In this document: piece by piece, positions 7,638 through 24,324 of the stretch
Layout: every line of letters starts with the position of its first letter
How positions within the stretch are numbered: the first letter of the stretch is position 1
From: Sandarakinorhabdus oryzae
GTDB taxonomy: Bacteria; Pseudomonadota; Alphaproteobacteria; Sphingomonadales; Sphingomonadaceae
Reading direction: 5' to 3'
Assembly (NCBI RefSeq): GCF_009733735.1
Contig: NZ_WNJP01000014.1
Coordinates: 1-33,263, forward strand
Length of the DNA: 33,263 nt
Program-made: the position numbers and the translations under genes
The notes under the pieces: model-generated
Database searches by the model: none
The model's input: only the letters and a program-made list of their open reading frames with translations
Told to the model about the DNA's origin: nothing

Positions 7638-8176
7638 TCGTGCCTGAAAATTCTGGCGCGATTGCGCTGCCGGAGAATAATCGCGACCTCTTCCTTGGCG
7701 ATGTGAGTCAGGAAGTGGCGGACAAGGGCTTCCTTGTCACCTCGACCGAAGACCTGTTCCACTGGGCGCGCACCGGCAGCCTGTGGTGGATGACCTTTGG
7801 CCTCGCCTGCTGCGCGGTCGAGATGATGCACACCAACATGCCGCGTTATGACCTGGAGCGGTTCGGTGTCGCCCCGCGCGCCTCGCCGCGCCAGTCGGAC
7901 GTGATGATCGTGGCCGGCACCTTGTGCAACAAAATGGCCCCGGCGCTGCGCCGCGTTTATGACCAGATGGCCGAGCCGCGCTATGTGATTTCCATGGGCA
8001 GCTGCGCCAATGGTGGCGGCTATTATCACTACAGCTATTCGGTGGTGCGCGGGTGTGACCGGATCGTGCCGGTGGACATCTATGTGCCTGGCTGCCCGCC
8101 GACCGCCGAAGCGCTGCTTTATGGCATCCTGGCCCTGCAGCGGAAGATCCGCCGCGTCGGCGTGTTTGAACGGTAA
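7628..8176 (+). CDS. nuoB: NADH-quinone oxidoreductase subunit B
   Basis: NuoB carries iron-sulfur cluster N2, the last electron carrier before quinone in complex I. In this 182-residue protein the cluster ligands are visible: tandem Cys61-Cys62 in [11 protein letters not shown], Cys126 in GSCANGGG and Cys156 in VPGCPPTAE. The frame continues upstream inside nuoA, so the start must be chosen; GTG at 7628, giving an MGVIVP N-terminus, fits best and overlaps the end of nuoA. GTG codons at 7634 and 7640 are alternatives. nuoC starts five bases after the stop. Confidence 0.97.
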   Translation: MGVIVPENSGAIALPENNRDLFLGDVSQEVADKGFLVTSTEDLFHWARTGSLWWMTFGLACCAVEMMHTNMPRYDLERFGVAPRASPRQSDVMIVAGTLCNKMAPALRRVYDQMAEPRYVISMGSCANGGGYYHYSYSVVRGCDRIVPVDIYVPGCPPTAEALLYGILALQRKIRRVGVFER

Positions 8177-8181
8177 GCGCC

Positions 8182-8826
8182 ATGGGCATCGTTGCACCTG
8201 AAGTGGGCAAGCACAGCTGGCCGGTGATGGCCACGCACGATGGGCTGAAGGACCGGTTGGCCGAACTGCTCGGCGATGCGCTGATCGAAGTGATCGCGCA
8301 TGCTGGCGAAACCAGCGTGCTCGTGCAGCGTGACCGGCTGGTGGAGGTGGTGACCAAGCTGCGCGATGCGCCCGACCTCAGGCTCAACCAGCTCATCGAC
8401 ATTTGCGGCGCCGATTATCCGGAGCGGGCCGAACGCTTCGAGGTGGTGGTGCATCTGCTGTCGATGGCGCTCAATCTGCGGCTGCGGGTGAAGGTCTCGA
8501 CCGATGGCCACGCCCCGGTGCCGTCGCTGGTCGAGGTCTGGCCCAACGCCGGCTGGTACGAGCGCGAGACTTGGGATTGTTATGGCGTGATGTTTGCCGG
8601 CAATCCCGACATGCGCCGCATTTTGACGGACTATGGCTTTGAAGGCCATCCGTTCCGCAAGGATTTCCCGCTGACCGGCCATGTCGAGCTGCGCTGGTCG
8701 GAAGAGCACAAGCGCGTGGTTTATGAGCCGGTGAAGCTGGCCCAGGATTTCCGCAGCTTCGATTTCCTCAGCCCCTGGGAAGGCACGGACTATGTGCTGC
8801 CGGGCGATGAAAAGGCAGGAAAATGA
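8182..8826 (+). CDS. nuoC: NADH-quinone oxidoreductase subunit C
   Basis: NuoC is the 30-kDa subunit of the hydrophilic arm of complex I. It is structural and packs against NuoD. The 214-residue protein has the family signature around residues 128-160: [19 protein letters not shown] followed by MRRIL and [13 protein letters not shown]. It is separate from nuoD here, unlike the fused NuoCD of E. coli. The ATG at 8182 lies just after the nuoB stop. The last four bases (ATGA, 8823-8826) also contain the nuoD start, a classic coupling overlap. Confidence 0.97.
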   Translation: MGIVAPEVGKHSWPVMATHDGLKDRLAELLGDALIEVIAHAGETSVLVQRDRLVEVVTKLRDAPDLRLNQLIDICGADYPERAERFEVVVHLLSMALNLRLRVKVSTDGHAPVPSLVEVWPNAGWYERETWDCYGVMFAGNPDMRRILTDYGFEGHPFRKDFPLTGHVELRWSEEHKRVVYEPVKLAQDFRSFDFLSPWEGTDYVLPGDEKAGK

Positions 8827-10067
8827 GCAGTCTCGGTTCCGCTGGCGCCGCGTGGACGGCTGACGACACCATCGACGTGCTGCCCGCCAAGGACGGCAAC
8901 GAGATCCAGAACTACATGATCAATTTCGGGCCGCAGCACCCGGCGGCGCACGGCGTGCTGCGCCTGGTGATGGAACTGGACGGCGAGCTGATCGAACGCT
9001 GCGACCCGCACATCGGCCTGCTCCACCGCGGCACCGAGAAATTGATCGAATACAAGACCTATCTGCAGGCGCTGCCCTACATGGACCGCCTCGATTACGT
9101 GTCGCCGATGTGCATGGAGCACAGCTATGTGCTGGCCATCGAGAAACTGGCCGGCATCGAGGTTCCGCTCAGGGCCAAGTACATCCGCACGCTGTTTGCC
9201 GAGATCACCCGCATCCTCAACCACATCATGAACACCACCGCGCACGCCATGGACGTGGGCGCGATGACGCCGATCCTGTGGCTGTTCGAGGAACGCGAAA
9301 AGCTGATGGAATTCTATGAGCGCGTCAGCGGCGCGCGCTTCCACGCGGCCTGGTTCCGGCCGGGCGGCGTGCATCAGGATCTGCCGGCCGGCTTGCTCGA
9401 AGACATCATCGCCTGGTGTGATGGCTTCCCCAAGGTGCTCGACGAGATGCAGGGCCTGGTGGCCGACAACCGCATCTTCAAGCAGCGCAATGTCGATGTC
9501 GGCGTGATTTCCAAGGAAGACGCCATCCGCATGGGCTTCACCGGGCCGTGCCTGCGCGCCAGCGGCGTCGCCTGGGATCTGCGCAAGAGCCAGCCCTATG
9601 ACGCCTATCACCTGGTGGATTTCGACGTGCCGGTCTCCACCGATGGCGACTGCTATGCCCGTTTCATGGTGCGCATGGCCGAAATGCGCGAAAGCCTGAA
9701 GATCATCCGCCAGTGCGTGAAGGACATGCCGGCCGGCAAGCACATCACCGACAACCGCAAGGTGGCGCCGCCGTCGCGTTCGGAAATGAAGCGCTCGATG
9801 GAAGCGCTGATCCACCATTTCAAGCTCTACACCGAAGGGCTGCATGTGCCGGCCGGCGAAGCCTATGTGGCGACCGAAAGCCCCAAGGGCGAGTTCGGCA
9901 TCTACATGGTGGCCGATGGCACCAACAAGCCGTGGCGTTGTCACATCCGCGCGACGGGCATGGCACACCTGCAGGCGATGGATTTCCTGTGCAAGGGCCA
10001 TCTGCTGGCCGACGCGCCGGCGGTGCTGGGCAGCCTCGACATCGTGTTCGGCGAGGTGGACCGGTGA
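8823..10067 (+). CDS. nuoD: NADH-quinone oxidoreductase subunit D
   Basis: NuoD is the 49-kDa subunit of complex I and forms much of the quinone-binding cavity with NuoB. The 414-residue protein shows [12 protein letters not shown] near residue 37, [29 protein letters not shown], and the conserved C-terminus DIVFGEVDR that reaches the quinone site. The start overlaps the nuoC stop as ATGA. At the 3' end the GTG of the following NTF2-like gene overlaps the nuoD TGA (GTGA, 10064-10067), so that extra gene is translationally coupled to nuoD. Confidence 0.98.
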   Translation: MSSLGSAGAAWTADDTIDVLPAKDGNEIQNYMINFGPQHPAAHGVLRLVMELDGELIERCDPHIGLLHRGTEKLIEYKTYLQALPYMDRLDYVSPMCMEHSYVLAIEKLAGIEVPLRAKYIRTLFAEITRILNHIMNTTAHAMDVGAMTPILWLFEEREKLMEFYERVSGARFHAAWFRPGGVHQDLPAGLLEDIIAWCDGFPKVLDEMQGLVADNRIFKQRNVDVGVISKEDAIRMGFTGPCLRASGVAWDLRKSQPYDAYHLVDFDVPVSTDGDCYARFMVRMAEMRESLKIIRQCVKDMPAGKHITDNRKVAPPSRSEMKRSMEALIHHFKLYTEGLHVPAGEAYVATESPKGEFGIYMVADGTNKPWRCHIRATGMAHLQAMDFLCKGHLLADAPAVLGSLDIVFGEVDR

Positions 10068-10396
10068 CGAAGCTCGCCATCGCCGAGGCGATGATCGCGC
10101 ATTACAACGCGCAGGATGCCGATTCCTATGTGGCGTTGATGACCGATGATGCGGTGGAAGCCGGCTATCGCGGCGCGGTGCTGCGCGATGGGAAAGAGGG
10201 CGTGCGGGCGGGGCTGAAGGCGATGTTTGCCCAGTTCCCCGAAAATCGCGCCGAGATCATCACCGGTTATGAGCTGGGCCCGTTCGCCGTGCTGCACGAG
10301 AAGGTGTGGCGCACAGCCGACGGCGAGCCGTTCGAGGTGATGAGCGTCTATAGTTTCGAGGGCGACCTGTGCAGCCGCGTGGAGTTCATCCGGTGA
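10064..10396 (+). CDS. NTF2/SnoaL-like small protein inside the nuo operon
   Basis: This 110-residue protein has the look of a SnoaL-like member of the NTF2-like fold: an N-terminal helix followed by [14 protein letters not shown], then [17 protein letters not shown], then alternating strands ending in [21 protein letters not shown]. No catalytic residues can be assigned. It starts at GTG 10064, overlapping the nuoD stop, and its own TGA overlaps the GTG of nuoE (10393-10396). Its expression should therefore be locked to the complex I genes. It is not a known complex I core subunit. It could be an assembly or accessory factor, or an unrelated enzyme in a convenient position; its function is unknown. 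The start is set by the overlap; upstream frame inside nuoD is shadow sequence. Confidence 0.85.
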   Translation: MTKLAIAEAMIAHYNAQDADSYVALMTDDAVEAGYRGAVLRDGKEGVRAGLKAMFAQFPENRAEIITGYELGPFAVLHEKVWRTADGEPFEVMSVYSFEGDLCSRVEFIR

Positions 10397-10985
10397 GCGA
10401 CTTTACCGATTTCAGCTGGACCGAAGCCAACGCCGCCGAAGCGCAGCGCATCTTCGGCCTGTATCCGCCCGGCCGGCAGGCCAGCGCGATCATGCCGCTG
10501 TTGTGGCTGGCGCAATATCAAGTGCGCGATGAAACCGGTGTTGCCTGGCTGCCGGTACCGGTGATCGAGTTTGTCGCCAACCAGGTGGGCATGCCCTATA
10601 TTCGCGCCTACGAGGTCGCCAGCTTCTACACCATGTACAATCTGAAGCCGATCGGCCGCTATCATGTGCAGGTGTGCGGCACCACGCCGTGCATGCTGCG
10701 CGGCAGTGATGACATATTGAAGGCCTGCAAGGACAAGGGCCTGAAGAAATATGGCACCACCGATGATGGCCTGTTCACCCTGACCGAAGTCGAGTGCCTG
10801 GGCGCCTGTGCCAACGCGCCGATGGTGCAGATCAACGATCATAATTATGAAGACCTGACCTACGACAGCATGACCGCAATCCTGGAGATGCTGGCGCGGG
10901 GCGAGGAGCCGACGGTGGGCAGCCAGATTGGCCGCACCGCGTCCTGTCCCGAAGGCGGTCCGACGACCTTGCAGGAGATGGTGTG

Positions 10986-10986
<1 letters not shown>
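10393..10986 (+). CDS. nuoE: NADH-quinone oxidoreductase subunit E
   Basis: NuoE is the 24-kDa subunit of the NADH dehydrogenase module and holds the 2Fe-2S cluster N1a. The 197-residue protein has the ligand set Cys95 and Cys100 in [12 protein letters not shown], and Cys135 and Cys139 in [12 protein letters not shown]. The thioredoxin-like domain is preceded by the helical bundle with ALRG-like segments [10 protein letters not shown] and [14 protein letters not shown] at 10393 is chosen because it overlaps the upstream stop as GTGA and gives a normal-length N-terminus. nuoF follows with a one-base overlap. Confidence 0.97.
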
Positions 10987-12290
<1,304 letters not shown>

Positions 12291-12349
12291 CGCTTCAGGG
12301 AGCGAAAATCGCCCCTTTCCACTGGCCTTTTTCCCGGCTTTCCCCTAAT

Positions 12350-12376
12350 CCAGACAGGCATTTGAAGCCTGCCTGG
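12350..12376 (+). promoter_or_regulatory. Leader hairpin upstream of gyrA
   Basis: CCAGACAGGC (12350-12359) and GCCTGCCTGG (12367-12376) form a 10-bp stem with one G-T wobble and a seven-base loop, 20 bases before the gyrA start. No T-run follows, so it does not look like an intrinsic terminator. It lies in the 105-base gap between nuoF and gyrA, where a gyrA promoter is also expected. It may be a leader structure or an operator. Confidence 0.4.
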
Positions 12377-12395
12377 AAGAGCCAAGAAAAGCACA

Positions 12396-15100
<2,705 letters not shown>

Positions 15101-15104
<4 letters not shown>

Positions 15105-15790
15105 GCGACGCGCGCCGCCCGGGCCAGCAGTCCGCGGCCAACGCCAAGCGTGATCAGCCACTGGCCGCCGAAATAGAGCGCCCAGACAAGGGCGCCGTCC
15201 ACCACCGGCCCCACGAGGTGCCCGCCGCCCATGCGCAGCACCAGGATGGTGTCGGACAGCACGAAGGCGATGGCACCCAGCGCCGCCAGCCGCGGGAAGC
15301 GACTGAGCCACAGGCTGGCGGCCATGCCGGTGAGCAGCACCGCATAGACCATGGTCAAGCCCCAGGGCTGGCTGGCCGGGGTGAGCAGCGGCGGCATGAT
15401 GAGGCCATAGAGGATGAGGCTGGCGGCGATCAGCCGGTCACGCACGGCGGCGTCGCGGCGGTGGCGGGCATAGAAGGCGATGGCGACGGCATGCCCGGCG
15501 GCAAAGCTGGCGGCGCCGGCGATGAACAGGCCCGGCAACTCCAGCAGCACGTCGCCCAGCGCGCCCAGCGCCATGATCGCGGCCAGCACGCGGGCGCCCG
15601 GCGCCTTCAATTGCCAGGCCGAAAGCGCCAGCAGGGCAACGCCGCTGCCTTTCAGCGCGGTCTGCACAGGGCCGTCGATCAAGGGGGCGAGCAGCAGGAA
15701 GGCAAGGCCCGCGGCCAGCGATGTCGCCAGCCCGGCGCGAAAGCCGAGCGGCAGGCCGGCCAGCGGCAACGAGGCGACGAAGGCCGGCAT
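15101..15790 (-). CDS. Lysoplasmalogenase-like (YhhN/TMEM86 family) membrane protein
   Basis: Members of the YhhN/TMEM86 family are polytopic membrane proteins; the animal enzyme hydrolyses the vinyl ether bond of lysoplasmalogen, and bacterial roles are poorly known. The 229-residue product is highly hydrophobic, with about seven or eight membrane segments. Family-type acidic motifs are present in GALGDVLLELPG and FVLSDTILVLR, and the protein ends with LYFGGQWLITLG. ATG at 15790 gives a protein starting at the first membrane segment; a GTG at 15847 would add a 19-residue charged extension without support. It is convergent with gyrA and its TAG lies across the gyrA stop. Confidence 0.82.
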
Positions 15791-15974
15791 CGCTGAACAG
15801 TCTCGCCCGTGGCGGCGGGGAGGGCAAGGCTTGGCGGCCAAACTCACTCATTGTTCATGTTGAGCGCGATATTGGGCCGGCCTACGGTGTGTGTGACCGG
15901 TTGACGCGGAAGCGACGACGGCTTAGCCCAACCCGGCATGAGTTGAGGCCAAAAGATCCTTGTGGGAGGCATGA
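15791..15974. promoter_or_regulatory. Divergent intergenic region
   Basis: This 184-base gap separates the start of the lysoplasmalogenase-like gene (minus) from the start of a secreted protein gene (plus), so promoters for both are expected here. A TTGACG at 15901-15906 could be a -35 box for the plus-strand gene, but no good -10 follows. GGGAGG at 15963-15968 is the ribosome site of the downstream gene. No repeat or RNA gene was seen. Confidence 0.45.
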
Positions 15975-19968
<3,994 letters not shown>

Positions 19969-19996
19969 TAAGACTATGGGCACAGGAGACTTGTCC

Positions 19997-20509
19997 ATGC
20001 GTTTCACCTTGCTGTTGCCGATTGCCCTGATTGCCACCGCGGCTGTTGCCGCGCCGGGCCGGGATGACCAGCTGAAGCCGGTTTCGGTGCAGATGGCTGC
20101 GGCCGGCCAGGCCGCGCTGGCGGCGGGCAAGGCGCAGGACGCCATCGACGCGTTCGAGGCGGCGCTGGCCAGCGATCCGCGCAATGTCGCGGCCTTCGCC
20201 GGCATCGCGGCGGCCTATGAAAAGCAGGGCCTGCCGGGCAAGGCGATCAAATATTATCGCGAGGCGCTGGCGCTGAACCCGTCAGACATTTCGGCGCTGG
20301 AAGGCCAGGGCCGGGCGTTGGTGGCGCGCGGCGCGACGGCGCGGGCGCAGATCAACCTCGCCCGCATCAAGGCGCTGTGCAAGGCCGATTGCAGCGCCGC
20401 CGGCCGGCTGGAAGGCGTGATCGCCAAGGCCAGCCGGCAGGCGGAGGCCTCAACAGCGTCGAGCCAGCAAGCCGCCGTGGCGGTGAAGGACAAGCCTACG
20501 CAGGAGTGA
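19997..20509 (+). CDS. Secreted tetratricopeptide-repeat protein
   Basis: This 170-residue protein has a signal peptide (MRFTLLLPIALIATAAVAA, cleavage near residue 19) and then TPR units: AAGKAQDAIDAFEAALASDPRN, followed by AAYEKQGLPGKAIKYYREALALNP and a third around ALEGQGRALVARG. The C-terminal tail is Ala/Ser/Gln-rich and probably flexible. TPR proteins mediate protein-protein contacts; the partner is unknown. AGGAG lies 9-13 bases before the chosen ATG at 19997; an ATG at 19976 in frame would add seven residues before the signal peptide. It is the last gene of the guaB-rsmB group and converges on the GNAT gene with a six-base gap. Confidence 0.85.
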   Translation: MRFTLLLPIALIATAAVAAPGRDDQLKPVSVQMAAAGQAALAAGKAQDAIDAFEAALASDPRNVAAFAGIAAAYEKQGLPGKAIKYYREALALNPSDISALEGQGRALVARGATARAQINLARIKALCKADCSAAGRLEGVIAKASRQAEASTASSQQAAVAVKDKPTQE

Positions 20510-20515
20510 GCAGGA

Positions 20516-20989
20516 TCAGCCTGCCAGCGACTTGACGAAGATCACCTTGCCTTCGCCTGGCTGGTAGAAGTCGGCGATCCGGCCGGTTTCGGCATAGCCA
20601 ACGTGGCTATAAAAGCGCCGGGTGCGTGCGAACTCCATCTGATCCGAGGTTTCGACCAGCAGGAGGTGGGCGCGCGCTGCACGCAGTTGGCGTTCAACCT
20701 CGGCCAGCAGGGCAGCCCCGAAGCCGCGGCCATGACTGTCGGCGGCGACAGCAAGCAGCAGATTGTTCCAGGTGCCACTCGTCATGCGCTCAGGTGCGGC
20801 ATAGGCGAGGCCCTTGACGCCATGGTCATCCACGACCAGCCAGATCTCGCCCGATGGTGGCTCCGCAAAATACCCCGCCACCATGTCGTCAAGCAGCTCG
20901 GACGGGAACAGGCCGACACTGTCGATGATGGCCTTGGCGGCGGGCAGGTCGGATGGGTGCAATGATCTGATCATGAAGCCATTTCGCAT
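20516..20989 (-). CDS. GNAT-family N-acetyltransferase
   Basis: The 157-residue protein has the GNAT fold that moves an acyl group from acyl-CoA to an amine. The strand LLLAVAADSHGRGFGAALL carries the acetyl-CoA-binding loop (GRGFGAALL, an R/Q-x-x-G-x-G/A match), followed by LLVETSD and the C-terminal TRRFYSHVGYAETGRI typical of the last helix and strand. The substrate cannot be told. ATG at 20989 is used; ATG at 20974, giving MIRSLHP, is equally plausible. It lies 15 bases after rsmA on the same strand, so it is probably the last gene of the lptD-surA-pdxA-rsmA operon. Confidence 0.88.
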   Translation of the reverse strand: MRNGFMIRSLHPSDLPAAKAIIDSVGLFPSELLDDMVAGYFAEPPSGEIWLVVDDHGVKGLAYAAPERMTSGTWNNLLLAVAADSHGRGFGAALLAEVERQLRAARAHLLLVETSDQMEFARTRRFYSHVGYAETGRIADFYQPGEGKVIFVKSLAG

Positions 20990-21004
20990 CAGCCCCGGAA
21001 GCGG

Positions 21005-21826
21005 TTACAGCCGCGCCGCCGCCTTCGCAAACGCTTCCACCGGCACCGTCTCGGCCCGCGCTTCGGGCTTGATGCCTTCGGCTTCCATTGCCTCCAGTGC
21101 ACCGGGCAGGCCCTTCAGGCTGGCGCGCAGCATCTTGCGGCGCTGACCGAAGGCCGCGGCGGTGAGCGCGGCGAGGCGGGCGGGCGTAGCGGCTGACAGC
21201 GGCGCCCCCGGCACGAGATGGACGACGGCGCTTTCCACCTTGGGCGCCGGCACGAAGGCGCGGGGGGGCAGGGTGAGCGCGATCTTCGGCGTTGACCGCC
21301 ACTGGGCCAGCACCGCCAGCCGGCCGTAGGCGTCATCGCCCGGCGCGGCAATGATGCGCTGGGCGACTTCCTTCTGGAACATCAGGGTCAGGCTGGCCCA
21401 CCATGGCGGCCATTCGGGGCTTTCCAGCCAGCCGGTGAACAGCGCCGTGCCGATATTGTAGGGCAGGTTGGCAACGATGTGTGCGCCGGCACCGGCCAGC
21501 GCCCGTGGGTCCACCGCCATGGCATCGCCGCCAACCACCGTGAGCCGGCCGTCGGCCGCATCGGCGAGTTCGGCCAGCGCGGGCAGGGCGCGGTCGTCAC
21601 GCTCCACCGCGAAGACCTGGGCACCGGTGCGCAGCAGGGCGCGGGTGAGGCCGCCGGGGCCGGGGCCGACTTCATAGACGCGCGAATCCCGCCCCAGGCC
21701 GGGGATGCGGGCGATGCGATCGAGCAGGTTGGTATCGGTGAGGAAATTCTGGCCGAGCGATTTCTTGGCATTGAGGCCGTGCCGGGCGATCACCTCGCGC
21801 AGCGGCGGCAGGTCGGCCAGGCTCAT
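21005..21826 (-). CDS. rsmA: 16S rRNA (adenine1518/1519-N6)-dimethyltransferase
   Basis: RsmA (KsgA) dimethylates two adjacent adenines at the 3' end of 16S rRNA, a late step of 30S maturation. The 273-residue protein begins with the family signature [11 protein letters not shown], then the SAM motif [12 protein letters not shown], and the catalytic motif NLPYNIGT at Asn120-Tyr123. The C-terminal domain includes [11 protein letters not shown] and [15 protein letters not shown] at 21826 lies four bases after the pdxA stop. The lptD-surA-pdxA-rsmA order is the usual one in proteobacteria. Confidence 0.97.
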   Translation of the reverse strand: MSLADLPPLREVIARHGLNAKKSLGQNFLTDTNLLDRIARIPGLGRDSRVYEVGPGPGGLTRALLRTGAQVFAVERDDRALPALAELADAADGRLTVVGGDAMAVDPRALAGAGAHIVANLPYNIGTALFTGWLESPEWPPWWASLTLMFQKEVAQRIIAAPGDDAYGRLAVLAQWRSTPKIALTLPPRAFVPAPKVESAVVHLVPGAPLSAATPARLAALTAAAFGQRRKMLRASLKGLPGALEAMEAEGIKPEARAETVPVEAFAKAAARL

Positions 21827-21830
21827 CGGC

Positions 21831-22829
21831 TCAACTGGCAGCGCGGCGGGCGGCGCATTCGCCGGCCATGCGGATGGCGGCGATCATGGCACTGGCGGCG
21901 GCGACGCCCTTGCCGGCGATATCGAAGGCCGTGCCGTGATCGGGCGAGGTGCGCACGATCGGCAGGCCGAGCGTGACGTTGACGCCATCATCGAAATGCA
22001 GCGCTTTCAGGGGGATCAGTGCCTGGTCGTGATACATGCACAGCGCCACGTCATAGCGGGCGCGGGCCGGCGGGTGGAACATGGTGTCGGCCGGCAGCGG
22101 GCCGATGACGTCCAGGCCTTCGGCGCGCAGCGCCTCGATGGCGGGACGGATGATCTCCACCTCTTCGCGGCCGAGCGTGCCTTGTTCGCCGGCGTGCGGG
22201 TTGAGGCCGGCAATGGCGAGGCGGGGCTGTTCGATCCCGAAATCGCGGGTGAGCGCGCGCGCGGCGATGCGGGCACGGTTGACGATCAGTTCGGTGGTGA
22301 GCAGGCGCGGCACGTCGGCCAGCGGCACGTGGACGGTGAGCGGGATGGTGCGCAAGCTGGGCCCGGCCAGCATCATCACCGCGTTGGCCGGGGCGATGCC
22401 GCAGCGTTCGGCGACGAACTCGGTCTGGCCCGGATAGGTGAAGCCGATGGCGAACAATTGCGCCTTGGAAACCGGCCCGGTGACCAGCGCCGAGGCCATG
22501 CCCTGGCGGGTGAGGCCAGCGGCGAGTTCCAGGCTGTCGAGTGCGCAGCGGGCGCCGGCGAGATTGGGCTCGCCCGGCACGATCTCACCCGGATCATCGA
22601 CCTGGATCAGCGGCAGCGCCTCGTTGAACACCGTCGCCGCGCTCGCCGGATCGGAGAGCACGGCGGTCGGCCCGTTCCACACCGCACGGATCGAGCGGGC
22701 ATCGCCGATGGCGAGGAAGGGCGGCAGGCCGGCCTCCACCCGCCGTTCCCAGGCGGCGGCGATCACTTCGGGTCCGATGCCGGCCGGATCGCCGATCGAC
22801 ACGGCCAATGGGGCCGGCACCGCCGTCAT
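21831..22829 (-). CDS. pdxA: 4-hydroxythreonine-4-phosphate dehydrogenase
   Basis: PdxA oxidises 4-phosphohydroxy-threonine in the DXP-dependent route to pyridoxal phosphate, with NAD and a divalent metal. The 332-residue protein opens with [11 protein letters not shown] and carries TGPVSK, the three metal-ligand histidines His167 (TVHVPL), His212 (NPHAGE) and His267 ([10 protein letters not shown]), and the late [15 protein letters not shown]. These positions are one residue off the E. coli enzyme. The start overlaps the surA stop by one base (TGATG on the minus strand), consistent with coupled translation. Confidence 0.97.
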   Translation of the reverse strand: MTAVPAPLAVSIGDPAGIGPEVIAAAWERRVEAGLPPFLAIGDARSIRAVWNGPTAVLSDPASAATVFNEALPLIQVDDPGEIVPGEPNLAGARCALDSLELAAGLTRQGMASALVTGPVSKAQLFAIGFTYPGQTEFVAERCGIAPANAVMMLAGPSLRTIPLTVHVPLADVPRLLTTELIVNRARIAARALTRDFGIEQPRLAIAGLNPHAGEQGTLGREEVEIIRPAIEALRAEGLDVIGPLPADTMFHPPARARYDVALCMYHDQALIPLKALHFDDGVNVTLGLPIVRTSPDHGTAFDIAGKGVAAASAMIAAIRMAGECAARRAAS

Positions 22830-24172
22830 CAGCGATAATCGACGATGGCGTCGCGCCGAAGGTCGCGCAGGTAACGGCGGGCGCGCATGTTGACGCGTTC
22901 CTCGTTCATCTGGGCATAGATCTCGTCGAAATTGGGCGCCTTGGCCTGCACCATGCTATCATCGCGGCCGCAGAGCACCAGCACGCGCAGGCCTTCCTCG
23001 GCCGAACCGAAGGCCGGGGTGGCTTCACCGATCGACATGCGGCCCAAGATGGCCTGCAACTGCGCCGGCAGGTCCTTCATGCGCACGGCATCGTTAACAG
23101 CGACTTCGCCGTTCACCTTCTTGGCCACCGCCTCGACGCCGCCGCAGCCGCCCATGTTCTGGGTGAGCGTGCCGATTTCCTGCACCTTGGCGCGGGCTTC
23201 GGCTTCGGTGGTGTCGGGCTTCAGCGGGATGGTCAGCTGTTTGAGGCTGAGCTGGGCCAGAAGCGGATCGGCGGCCAGCACCTGGCGCTTTTCGATCAGC
23301 GCCATGATGGCGACGCCGCCCGGCACCGCGATCGCATCGGTGATCTGGCCGGGCTGCAGGGCTGCGACGGCCGGCGCCACCGCGTCGTTCAATTGCTCGC
23401 CGCGCACCCAGCCCAGGTCGCCGCCCAGGCCGGCGGTGGAGGCTTCGGAGAATTGGCGAGCATAGGCGACGAAGCTGGCGCCGCCGCGGACCTGGCCGAC
23501 GATGCGGCTGGCATCTTCCATCACCGCATTGAGGTTTTCCGGGGTGGCCGCCAGGAAGATTTCGCCGACATGATATTCGTCCTTGCCCTTGGCGGCGTTC
23601 AGCTTGTCGATCACCTGCTGCACCTCGTCGTCGCCGACGTTGACCAGCGGCTCAACCTTGCGGCGCAGCACCCGGCTCCAGGCCATTTCGGCACGGATCT
23701 GCGCCTTCAGGCTGCTGGCCGAGCTGTTGTTCTGGTGAAGATACTCCTCGAACTGCTTGGGCGTGCGCTTGAAGTTCGTGGCGATGCGCTCGAAAGAGCG
23801 GCTGACTTCGGATTCGCTGATGCGGATATCGTTCTCGGCGGCTTCCTGCATCTCCAGCTTTTCGTCGATCAGGTTGCGGATGATCTGCAGGCGCAGTTTC
23901 TGCTTTTCCGCCTCGTCGATGCGGCCGCCGTTGGCCGCCAGCACCAGGTTGAGCCGGTGATCGATATCGGTGTCGGTGATCACTTCGCCATTGACGATGG
24001 CTTGCGCCTTGCGCAGCGTCGGATCGACTTCGCCCAGCAGCACCACCTCGGGCAGATCATTGGCCGAAAAACTGCGGTTGGCCGCCTGCGCCAGCACATT
24101 GCCCTGCGTGGTTGGCACGGCCATAGCAAGGGCCAGCACTGCCAGCGGGCCGTTCAGCAATCTCACCTTCAT
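22829..24172 (-). CDS. surA: Periplasmic chaperone and peptidyl-prolyl isomerase SurA
   Basis: SurA guides outer-membrane beta-barrel proteins, including LptD, through the periplasm. The 447-residue protein has a signal peptide (hydrophobic LAVLALAMAVP, cleavage near ALA/QA around residue 29). A SurA N-terminal chaperone domain follows with AIVNGEVITDTDIDHRL and IRNLIDEKLEMQEA. The first parvulin domain contains YHVGEIFLA, FSEASTAGLGGDLGWV and LQPGQITDAI. A second, more degenerate parvulin-like region begins near LSLKQLTIPL and contains an unusual Cys pair around NMGGCGG. It lies directly downstream of lptD, its best-known client. Confidence 0.95.
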   Translation of the reverse strand: MKVRLLNGPLAVLALAMAVPTTQGNVLAQAANRSFSANDLPEVVLLGEVDPTLRKAQAIVNGEVITDTDIDHRLNLVLAANGGRIDEAEKQKLRLQIIRNLIDEKLEMQEAAENDIRISESEVSRSFERIATNFKRTPKQFEEYLHQNNSSASSLKAQIRAEMAWSRVLRRKVEPLVNVGDDEVQQVIDKLNAAKGKDEYHVGEIFLAATPENLNAVMEDASRIVGQVRGGASFVAYARQFSEASTAGLGGDLGWVRGEQLNDAVAPAVAALQPGQITDAIAVPGGVAIMALIEKRQVLAADPLLAQLSLKQLTIPLKPDTTEAEARAKVQEIGTLTQNMGGCGGVEAVAKKVNGEVAVNDAVRMKDLPAQLQAILGRMSIGEATPAFGSAEEGLRVLVLCGRDDSMVQAKAPNFDEIYAQMNEERVNMRARRYLRDLRRDAIVDYR

Positions 24173-24289
24173 TCACATGCTCCGAAGCGCCGCAGCGCAC
24201 CCCCGTGGGCTCTGCCCTTAGCGCATGGGTGCGGGCCGGGGAAAGCGCTTGTTTGGGCGCTATGGCCGGCAAAGGCTGAACAGCGGGTG

Positions 24290-24308
24290 AAAAGCCGGTA
24301 ACGCCGGC
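24290..24308 (-). terminator. Weak terminator-like hairpin between lptD and surA
   Basis: Read on the minus strand, GCCGG-CGTTA-CCGGC forms a 5-bp all-GC stem followed by TTTT. It lies 16 bases after the lptD stop and 118 bases before surA. The stem is short, so it may act as a partial attenuator rather than a true end. The rest of the 24173-24324 gap shows no clear promoter, though a surA promoter is possible. Confidence 0.35.
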
Positions 24309-24324
24309 GGTTATTGGCACCCCA

